A stretch of DNA of 19,308 nt, taken from positions 1 through 19,308 of the forward strand of contig JAEDIV010000030.1 in NCBI GenBank assembly GCA_016296675.1, written 5' to 3'. Shown here one piece after another: positions 13,766-19,308 of the stretch (the first letter of the stretch is position 1; every line of letters starts with the position of its first letter). A program made the position numbers and the translations under genes. The notes below the pieces were generated by a model. It saw nothing but the letters and a program-made list of their open reading frames with translations. It searched no databases and was not told where the DNA came from. The DNA is from Clostridia bacterium. GTDB taxonomy: Bacteria; Bacillota; Clostridia; Christensenellales; Aristaeellaceae.

Positions 13766-13792
13766 AGGGATCGTGGATTATCCGCGATCCCT
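13766..13792 (+). other. Stable hairpin between rpsT and cysK
   Basis: AGGGATCGTGGA (13766-13777) and TCCGCGATCCCT (13781-13792) pair over 12 bp with one G-U and a 3-nt loop, 25 nt after the rpsT stop. No U-run follows on either strand, so a standard terminator is doubtful. It may mark the rpsT 3' end after processing or weaken read-through into cysK. Confidence 0.55.
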
Positions 13793-13828
13793 AAATGCGT
13801 TGTAGGGAAAATTTCCGGGAGGGGTATT

Positions 13829-14752
13829 ATGGCTTTGTTTTCATCCGTTACACAATTGATCGGAAATACACCGGTTCTTCGCGTATCTAAAGCTGCGAAT
13901 GCGCTCGGCGCACCGGATACACTCTATGCAAAACTTGAAATGATGAACCCCACCTTAAGCGCCAAGGACAGAGCCGCTTTTTTTATGATCTCGGATTACG
14001 AAAAGCGCGGCCTGCTCGTCCCCGGCGGCACGATCATTGAGCCCACCAGCGGAAACACCGGCATCGGCCTTGCCGCCATCGGCGCGGCCAAGGGCTATAG
14101 AGTCATTGTCGTCATGCCCGACACCATGTCTAAGGAGCGCATCATGCTCATAACCGCCTACGGCGCAAGCGTTGTTTTAACGCCGGGCGCGCTCGGCATG
14201 AAAGGCGCCATCGAAAGGGCAGAACAGATCCAATCCCAGACGCCCGGCGCAATCATCGCGGGGCAGTTTGAAAACCCGTCAAACGCGCAGGCGCACTATG
14301 AAACCACCGGTCCTGAAATCTGGCACGATTTTGAAGGAAGAATCGGCGCGCTGGTCGCAGGCATCGGAACCGGCGGCACGATCACAGGCTGCGCACGATA
14401 CCTCAAGCAACAAAATCCCAGCATCGAAATCATCGGCGTCGAGCCGTTTTCATCGCCCCTTCTGACCAAGGGCGCATCCGGCCCCCACGCGCTTCAGGGC
14501 ATCGGCGCGAATTTCGTGCCGGAAATCCTCGATTTAGGTCTCATCGACCGCATTCTCACCGTAAAAGACGAAGATGCCTTCGAAAGCACCCGGATTCTTG
14601 CAAAAGCCGAAGGAATCCTTGCCGGCATCACTTCCGGCGCGGCGCTTTACGCCGCGGCGCAGATTGCCAAAGAAAGAAAAGACGACCTTCCGGTTGTATG
14701 CATATTGCCCGACAGCGGCACCAGATACCTCTCCGGCGGCCTGTTTGAATAA
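13829..14752 (+). CDS. cysK: Cysteine synthase A (O-acetylserine sulfhydrylase)
   Basis: This 307-aa PLP enzyme makes cysteine from O-acetylserine and sulfide in the cytoplasm. PLP-binding Lys-46 sits in NPTLSAKDR, the substrate loop TSGNTG is at 73-78, and the phosphate-binding GTGGT is at 180-184. QFENPSNAQAHYETTGPEIW and the ITSGAAL segment are also as in CysK. The open frame extends upstream to 13751, but the ATG at 13829 has GGGAGGGG just before it and gives the family N-terminus (SSVTQLIGNTPVLR), so it is taken as start. Cystathionine beta-synthase-like relatives are less likely at this length. The gene stands alone between rpsT and the helicase, without other cysteine genes. Confidence 0.93.
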   Translation: MALFSSVTQLIGNTPVLRVSKAANALGAPDTLYAKLEMMNPTLSAKDRAAFFMISDYEKRGLLVPGGTIIEPTSGNTGIGLAAIGAAKGYRVIVVMPDTMSKERIMLITAYGASVVLTPGALGMKGAIERAEQIQSQTPGAIIAGQFENPSNAQAHYETTGPEIWHDFEGRIGALVAGIGTGGTITGCARYLKQQNPSIEIIGVEPFSSPLLTKGASGPHALQGIGANFVPEILDLGLIDRILTVKDEDAFESTRILAKAEGILAGITSGAALYAAAQIAKERKDDLPVVCILPDSGTRYLSGGLFE

Positions 14753-14781
14753 AGATTTCACTCAATTTTCATGCCATATTG

Positions 14782-14801
14782 ATGCCGAAAGGCATATTTT
14801 T
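14782..14801 (+). terminator. Terminator after cysK
   Basis: ATGCC-GAAA-GGCAT forms a 5-bp stem with a stable GNRA-type loop, followed after one A by TTTTT. It lies 29 nt past the cysK stop. It is short, so termination may be partial. Confidence 0.55.
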
Positions 14802-14843
14802 GTGCTACTCTATAGGAAAATATAAATTGGAGACGAATGGAAT

Positions 14844-16592
14844 TTGGAAAATTTTGATTTTAAGGTTTCAAGCGATATTTTAAACGCTGTCAGCGATATG
14901 GGCTTTGCTTCCCCCACCCCCATCCAGGCGCTGGCCATTCCGCCGATGCTGGAGGGAAAAGACGTCATCGGTCAGGCGCAGACCGGAACCGGCAAAACCG
15001 CCGCCTTCGGTATTCCTATGGTTGAAAAAGTGGACGCTTCCGACCGAAGCGTTCAGGCGATCGTTATCTGCCCCACACGAGAGCTTGCCGTTCAAACCGC
15101 CGGTGAAATTCAGAAAATCGCAAAATACCGCCCCTATCTGCGCGCTCTCGCCGTCTACGGCGGCCAGCCCATCGAGCGTCAGCTCCGCGCGCTTTCTGCG
15201 GGCGTTCAGATCGTCGTCGGAACACCGGGCCGAATCATGGACCACATGAACAGAGGCACGCTGGACCTGACAAACGTCAAGCTCGCCGTCCTTGACGAAG
15301 CCGACGAGATGCTCGACATGGGCTTCCGTGACGACATCGAGGCAATTCTGTCCAAAGCAAACGAAAACCGCCAGACCGCTCTTTTCTCCGCCACCATGCC
15401 GCTTCCCATCATGGCGCTTTCAAAAAAATATCTGAAAGAGCCGGAATTTCTGCGCGTGGAAAGCAAAAACCTGACCGTTGAAAAGGTGCGTCAGAGCTAT
15501 ATTCCCGTGCGTTCTTTCCATAAACCTGAGCTTCTGAGCCGCATTCTCGTTCGCGACGGCATCACGCGCGCGCTTGTTTTCATGAACACGAAGCTGGGCG
15601 TTGAAGAAGTGGTCACGTCCCTTCAGTCGCGCGGCTTCTCCGCCGCCGGTCTTCATGGCGACATGCGCCAGATTGAGCGCGATGCCATCATGGCCCGCTT
15701 TAAAAACGGCATGGTGTCCATCCTCGTCGCCACCGACGTCGCCGCGCGGGGTCTTGATATCGACAATGTCGAAGCCGTTTTCAATTACGATATCCCGCTG
15801 GACGTTGAATATTACGTGCACCGCGTGGGCAGAACCGGCCGTGCCGGCCGCGAAGGCCGCGCCTACACCTTTGTCGTAGGCCGCGAAACCGCGCGCATGT
15901 GGGAATACAGAAAGATCACCAAGGCCACCATCCTCTGCGAGCAGCCGCCGTCGGGCGAAGACATCAAAAAGGCCGAGGAAGAGCGCCTGATCGAAAAAGC
16001 GCAGGAAAAGGCCGCCGGCGAGATTGCCGAAACCACGCTTGAAACCGCGAAAAAGCTCATCGAAACAATGGATCCGGACAAGGCTGTAGCCGCGCTCATC
16101 ACCATGCTCGAAGAAGCCGTGGGCGAAAAGATCAATCCTGCTCTTGACATCCGCATCCCCGAACCGCCCAAACCCCAGCCTAAGCCTGTCCCCCAGCGCC
16201 CCGCCTTTAACCGCGACAGCCGTCCGGACGGAAGATTCCCCGCCCGCCGCGAAGGAGACAAATTCGATAGAAATCGCAGAGACGGAAAATTCGAAAAGCG
16301 CGACCGCTTCGAAAACCGCTTTGAAAGAAGAAACGAAAATGCGCAAGGCCGCAGGGACTTCAGAAAAGACCCCGACAATCAGGATTCTCCCCGCCCGCGC
16401 AAGGGCAGAGAAGCCATGAACGGCGCCGCCCCTGCATACACCGGCAAATGGAAAGGCCCGAGGGATCAGAGAAACCACGAGGACAAACCCTTCGAAAAGC
16501 CCTACCGCGCCAAGCGCTTTGATAACCGCCCGAGCAGCAAAGGCAGCGGCGAAGTCAGAAGACGCGAAAGCAAGCCCCGGAAGGAAAACTAA
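14844..16592 (+). CDS. DEAD-box RNA helicase with long charged C-terminal tail
   Basis: This 582-aa ATP-dependent RNA helicase of the CshA/DeaD type probably acts in ribosome assembly, cold response or RNA decay. All core motifs are seen: Q motif GFASPTPIQ (20-28), motif I AQTGTGKT (45-52), Ia PTRELA (77-82), Ib TPGR (127-130), II DEAD (151-154), III SAT (182-184), V ATDVAARGLD and VI HRVGRTGRAGREG. After the core comes an alpha-helical acidic-basic stretch, a Pro-rich linker, then an Arg/Asp/Phe-rich, low-complexity tail of about 130 residues, likely disordered and RNA-binding. The start is taken as TTG at 14844, because the only near ATG (14837) is out of frame and ends after six codons. 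The ribosome site GGAG is 11 bases from the TTG but four bases from that ATG. Confidence 0.92.
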   Translation: MENFDFKVSSDILNAVSDMGFASPTPIQALAIPPMLEGKDVIGQAQTGTGKTAAFGIPMVEKVDASDRSVQAIVICPTRELAVQTAGEIQKIAKYRPYLRALAVYGGQPIERQLRALSAGVQIVVGTPGRIMDHMNRGTLDLTNVKLAVLDEADEMLDMGFRDDIEAILSKANENRQTALFSATMPLPIMALSKKYLKEPEFLRVESKNLTVEKVRQSYIPVRSFHKPELLSRILVRDGITRALVFMNTKLGVEEVVTSLQSRGFSAAGLHGDMRQIERDAIMARFKNGMVSILVATDVAARGLDIDNVEAVFNYDIPLDVEYYVHRVGRTGRAGREGRAYTFVVGRETARMWEYRKITKATILCEQPPSGEDIKKAEEERLIEKAQEKAAGEIAETTLETAKKLIETMDPDKAVAALITMLEEAVGEKINPALDIRIPEPPKPQPKPVPQRPAFNRDSRPDGRFPARREGDKFDRNRRDGKFEKRDRFENRFERRNENAQGRRDFRKDPDNQDSPRPRKGREAMNGAAPAYTGKWKGPRDQRNHEDKPFEKPYRAKRFDNRPSSKGSGEVRRRESKPRKEN

Positions 16593-16690
16593 AAGCAGGC
16601 CAGATCGGTTCTTTCTGTAGAAAAGCAAAGAATTGCCTTAAATGGTACGCAGACACTTCTCTGAGAGAAAACCGAAAAAACCACGCATCC

Positions 16691-16776
16691 AAAAGGCTCC
16701 CTTGTGCAAAGGGAGGCTTTGGAGAAGCGGCGCAGACGCTGCTTACCGCGAAATGGCGGGCGCAAGCCCCCCTACG
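16691..16776 (+). repeat. Multi-hairpin intergenic repeat
   Basis: Three hairpins stand in a row in non-coding DNA: CTCCCTT/AAGGGAG (16697-16715), AAGCGGCG/CGCTGCTT (16725-16744) and GGGC/GCCC around a CGCAAG loop (about 16758-16769), ending in CCCCCCTACGG. Pieces such as AAGGCTCCCTTGTGCAAAGG and GGGCGCAAGCCC resemble, from memory, intergenic repeats common in gut Clostridia. The flanking 16593-16690 holds no gene and no clear helicase terminator. Confidence 0.5.
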
Positions 16777-16797
16777 GTATAAAGAATTATTTCGCGA

Positions 16798-16828
16798 CAA
16801 AAAAACGCAGCGCATATATCTGCGCTGC
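16798..16828 (-). terminator. Rho-independent terminator of the HAD-IB gene
   Basis: On the minus strand an 8-bp stem GCAGCGCA/TGCGCTGC with loop GATATA is followed by G and seven T. It lies 24 nt past the stop of the phosphatase gene. This is the clearest terminator in the window. Confidence 0.85.
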
Positions 16829-16852
16829 ATTTGTCCATATATAAAGGTAGCT

Positions 16853-17410
16853 TCACTTCATTTTCCATTCGGAAAGCTTTTCGCCCCTGACCATGAAAGC
16901 TCTTTTCGCGATGCCCGCCATCGGGTCGTCGGAATGGGAATCGGAATAAAAGTCCTCGATTTCCATGCCTGGAAATTCTCGGCGGAATCTGATCACTTTT
17001 TCCTGTCCGTGGCAGTTGGGCCCATGGTATTTTCCGGTTTTGAAATCCACGGGCGATGCGATCAGATACTTGATTCCCAGTTTTTCAATCATCGGACGCA
17101 CGATGAATTCCGGAGAAGCAGATGCAATGAGGTCATCTTCCCTGCGCGTTTCGAAATAGAATTTCTTGATGCGGCATTCGTTTTTCTTCCAGAAATCCGC
17201 AAGCATTTTCTCCGGCTCATTAAGGTCGGTCAGAAATGCAAACATGTGCTCCTTGAATTTCTGCTTGTCCTTCCTAAGGAGAAACACCGCCTCAAACGCA
17301 AGGCGCGGAAGCCTGATCAGCATTTTCGGCGTTCTTACAAGGCAATACACATAAAAACGGGCGGTGGAATCGCCGTCAAAAATGGTTTTGTCAAAATCGT
17401 ATGCGTTCAC
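16853..17410 (-). CDS. HAD-IB family phosphatase (SerB-like)
   Basis: This 185-aa cytoplasmic hydrolase has the nucleophile motif DFDKT at residues 5-9 (Asp-5, Asp-7). A Ser motif lies in LIASASPEF, and the metal-binding motif III is DFYSDSHSDDPM. This is the HAD-IB pattern of phosphoserine-phosphatase relatives, which act on small phosphorylated metabolites; the true substrate is unknown. The length is short for SerB itself. The start is GTG at 17410, supported by AGAGGTG about six bases upstream; the nearby ATG at 17414 is out of frame. It is a single-gene unit divergent from the M50 protease gene, with a strong terminator behind it. Confidence 0.87.
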   Translation of the reverse strand: MNAYDFDKTIFDGDSTARFYVYCLVRTPKMLIRLPRLAFEAVFLLRKDKQKFKEHMFAFLTDLNEPEKMLADFWKKNECRIKKFYFETRREDDLIASASPEFIVRPMIEKLGIKYLIASPVDFKTGKYHGPNCHGQEKVIRFRREFPGMEIEDFYSDSHSDDPMAGIAKRAFMVRGEKLSEWKMK

Positions 17411-17498
17411 TCATTTCACCTCTTATGGTCTAAGTTCAACAAACGCGGACAAAAACCCTTTATTTCCCCTTTGATTTTCAAAAAAAGGAGGCGATAAC

Positions 17499-18458
17499 AT
17501 GCTTCTTGATTTGTTTTCAAACCCTCTGGATACCCTTTTGTCTCTGCTCATTTCGCTTCCGGGCGTTTTTCTGGCGCTGAGCGCACATGAAGCCGCGCAC
17601 GGCTGGGTGGCATACAAATGCGGCGATCCGACGGCCAAATTGATGGGCCGAATCACCCTGAACCCCTTAAGGCACTTAGACCCCATCGGTTTTCTGTGCA
17701 TGCTGCTTGCAGGTTTTGGCTGGGCAAAGCCCGTTCCGGTCAATCCCAACAACTACAGAAATTACCGAAAAGACGACCTCAAAGTGTCCCTTGCAGGCAT
17801 AACGGCAAACCTCATTTTATTTGTATTCGGCTTTATGATCGCCGCCGGCGCGGTTACCGCCGCCTACAAAGGCATGCCCGAGTTTAATTCGATGGACGAA
17901 TACGTCGAATATCTGGACGAAAACTACCTCGTGGACTCCGATGGCATTGCCCGCGAGAACATCAATGCCATCTGGTCGAGCAAAGGCGAAAAGCTGGTTT
18001 CCATCGTCCCCGCAGGCGAGCACGCCTATATCGTCGGTGAAAACCGATCGGCAACGGTATATTATTCAGCATATGCCGAGGCGTTTTTCGGCGCGGACAT
18101 GCTCTCATACGGATATTCTCTGGTAACCAACACCGGAGGAAAGCTCGCCGGAATCGCCTTCCAGATGCTGCTTTCCTTTATTTTCCTGAATCTCGGCCTT
18201 GCGGCGTTCAACCTGATTCCCCTCCCCCCGCTGGACGGATATCATGTACTCAATGATCTTGTGCTTAAGCGGCCTTTGTTTGCGGACATTCAGGCCCAGC
18301 GCACAGGCACGGGTATTCTCTTTGCGCTGATTCTCCTTGGTAACTTTTCGCCGAAACTGGACGTCATTTCCATCGTCATCGGTTTTGTCCGCACGCAGAT
18401 GCTGGGCGCGTTCACATCCATCTGGCGGACGGTTTCTTCCCTTCTCAATATCATCTGA
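17499..18458 (+). CDS. M50 site-2-protease-like membrane metalloprotease
   Basis: This 319-aa multi-pass membrane protein has the zinc-protease motif HEAAH at 30-34. The third metal ligand is Asp-246 in NLIPLPPLDGYHV, and LNPLRHLDPIG at 54-64 is a family mark. Such YwhC-type proteases cut substrates inside or near the membrane. Between the membrane segments around 101-123 and 215-238 lies an insert of about 90 polar residues (about 124-213). This makes the protein roughly 100 aa longer than the usual compact relatives. AAGGAGG is seven bases before the ATG. The stop is 22 bp before scpA, so the two are co-transcribed, an arrangement seen in many Firmicutes. No clear promoter was found in the 88-bp gap upstream. 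Confidence 0.9.
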   Translation: MLLDLFSNPLDTLLSLLISLPGVFLALSAHEAAHGWVAYKCGDPTAKLMGRITLNPLRHLDPIGFLCMLLAGFGWAKPVPVNPNNYRNYRKDDLKVSLAGITANLILFVFGFMIAAGAVTAAYKGMPEFNSMDEYVEYLDENYLVDSDGIARENINAIWSSKGEKLVSIVPAGEHAYIVGENRSATVYYSAYAEAFFGADMLSYGYSLVTNTGGKLAGIAFQMLLSFIFLNLGLAAFNLIPLPPLDGYHVLNDLVLKRPLFADIQAQRTGTGILFALILLGNFSPKLDVISIVIGFVRTQMLGAFTSIWRTVSSLLNII

Positions 18459-18480
18459 ATCATCTGACAGGCGGGACAAT

Positions 18481-19227
18481 ATGGCATACGTTGTAGACCT
18501 TAAGCAATATGAATATTCCGGGCCGCTGGATTTGCTTCTGGATATGATTTCGCATGCAAAGATCGACATCAAGGACATCTTTATCTCCGAAATCACCGAG
18601 CAGTATCTGGAATCGATGAGCCAGTTAAACGATCTGGATATGGACTCCGCCAGCGAGTTTCTTCAGATGGCGGCGACGCTGCTTGAAATCAAGTCGCGCG
18701 CGCTTCTTCCCAAGCCTCCGGCAGAAGAAGATCCGGACGCGGAAAGCCCGGAAGAAGCCCTGATCCGACAGCTGGAAGAATACAAAAAATTCAAGGAAAT
18801 CTCCACCGAAATGAAGCAGCTGGAGGAGGAAGCCAAGAGTCTGCTCACCAAGCTCCCCGAAGAATATCCCCTGCCCCCGCCCACCATAGAATTGACCGGC
18901 CTTACGCTTTCAGGCCTTGCAAAGGCGTTTGCAAGAGTGCTTAAGCGCCTTGAAGAACAGGCAGAAAACGAACAGTTCGAAAGATTCTCCAAGGCCGAAA
19001 TGCGAAGAGAAGTGTTCACCGTCGGTCAATGCATGGCGCGTATCCAAAAGCGCATCAAAGCCGGCCCCGTCAATTTCTTCTCCCTCTTCGAGGACGCCCC
19101 CACCAAAGAAGAAGTCATCACCGTCTTCCTTGCGCTTCTTGAACTTTTAAAGCTCAGCAAAGCCAAAGCCGAACAAAAAAACGAATACTCCGACATCATC
19201 ATCTCTCAGCCTTCTCAGGCTGCATAA
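18481..19227 (+). CDS. scpA: Segregation and condensation protein A
   Basis: ScpA is the kleisin that bridges the SMC dimer and binds ScpB in the chromosome condensation complex. This 248-aa protein has the N-terminal kleisin pattern YSGPLDLLLDMISHAKIDIKDIFISEITEQYL (about 12-43), then the helix with MAATLLEIKSRALLP. An acidic, helical middle section and a C-terminal winged-helix region (around VNFFSLFEDAPTKEEVITVFLALLELLKL) follow. The ATG at 18481 fits the family N-terminus; a longer frame from 18337 would overlap the protease gene. Its ribosome site is weak (AGGCGGG), suggesting coupling to the protease gene 22 bp upstream. The usual partner scpB does not follow; a hairpin comes directly after the stop. 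Confidence 0.94.
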   Translation: MAYVVDLKQYEYSGPLDLLLDMISHAKIDIKDIFISEITEQYLESMSQLNDLDMDSASEFLQMAATLLEIKSRALLPKPPAEEDPDAESPEEALIRQLEEYKKFKEISTEMKQLEEEAKSLLTKLPEEYPLPPPTIELTGLTLSGLAKAFARVLKRLEEQAENEQFERFSKAEMRREVFTVGQCMARIQKRIKAGPVNFFSLFEDAPTKEEVITVFLALLELLKLSKAKAEQKNEYSDIIISQPSQAA

Positions 19228-19235
19228 ACAACAAA

Positions 19236-19257
19236 AAAGACGGCAAAAGCCGTCTTT
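19236..19257 (+). terminator. Hairpin terminator after scpA
   Basis: AAAGACGGC-AAAA-GCCGTCTTT is a perfect 9-bp stem with an AAAA loop, 8 nt after the scpA stop. The U-run is only three bases, then CAAG and the palindromic repeat follow. Confidence 0.7.
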
Positions 19258-19308
19258 CAAGCCATCAAAAAAGTACCTTTTTTGATGGGAAGGGCCGATC
19301 CCCTGAAA
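19258..19308 (+). repeat. Palindromic 3'-flanking repeat, right copy
   Basis: CCATCAAAAAAG (19262-19273) and CTTTTTTGATGG (19277-19288) form a perfect 12-bp palindrome with loop TAC, then GAAGGGCCGATCCCCTGAAA up to the window edge. It matches the reverse complement of 1-52 almost base for base and likewise starts with CAAG right after a gene-end hairpin. Confidence 0.75.

Noticed and set aside
13751..13828. Longer N-terminus for cysteine synthase
   Set aside because: The added residues are read from the intergenic hairpin and ribosome site; the ATG at 13829 gives the normal family start.
15420..16628. 402-codon minus-strand frame opposite the helicase
   Set aside because: It is antisense to a complete DEAD-box gene with all motifs. 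Its Ala/Phe/Gly bias reflects complementary codons and no ribosome site is present.
18337..18480. Longer ScpA starting inside the protease gene
   Set aside because: It overlaps the C-terminal membrane part of the protease in another frame, and ScpA proteins begin near the YVVDLKQYEYSGPLDLLL segment.
1..19308. Composite transposon or integrative element bounded by terminal inverted repeats
   Set aside because: There is no transposase, integrase or target duplication, and the interior holds core genes. A dispersed 3' repeat explains the ends more simply.

Overview
The window reads as a chromosomal segment of a Gram-positive-type anaerobe of the Firmicutes, most probably class Clostridia. The evidence is an HPr kinase/phosphorylase gene, an M50 protease-scpA gene pair, strong AGGAGG-type ribosome binding sites, an ATPase-less sugar ABC transporter of the LplB/YtcP/LplA kind beside a membrane-bound AraC regulator, and hairpin-rich intergenic repeats. 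A narrower placement, for example near Christensenellales, would be a guess. No rRNA, tRNA, CRISPR array, transposase or phage gene was seen. Almost every base belongs to a gene or a short control region.

Layout. (1) 84-2800, minus strand: a tight three-gene operon in transcript order Cof-type HAD phosphatase, hprK, ROK glucokinase, linking sugar phosphorylation to carbon catabolite control. (2) 2987-5722, minus strand: two adjacent genes for exported cysteine-rich proteins with DnaJ-like zinc-finger motifs. They share an N-terminal cysteine module and, by eye, a further unnamed domain. This pair is the least explained part of the window. (3) 5956-13226: a sugar-uptake locus. A two-TM AraC-family regulator (minus) is divergent from two permeases, a solute-binding protein and an FAD-dependent oxidoreductase (plus). 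No ATPase or glycosidase is present, so a shared MsmX/MsmK-type ATPase elsewhere is expected. The binding protein has a signal peptide but no lipobox cysteine. (4) 13245-16592, plus strand: rpsT with two candidate promoters and a TTG start, cysK, and a DEAD-box RNA helicase with a long charged tail. (5) 16593-16852: intergenic DNA with a multi-hairpin repeat and a strong minus-strand terminator. (6) 16853-17410, minus strand: a small HAD-IB phosphatase. (7) 17499-19227, plus strand: an M50 site-2-protease-like gene followed by scpA, then a terminator.

Both ends of the window carry the same element of about 50 bp, built around a 27-nt palindrome and in opposite orientation. Each copy lies directly behind a terminator-like hairpin at the 3' end of an operon. 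This points to a dispersed 3'-flanking repeat family. It may also explain why the sequence stops where it does, since assemblies often break in repeats.
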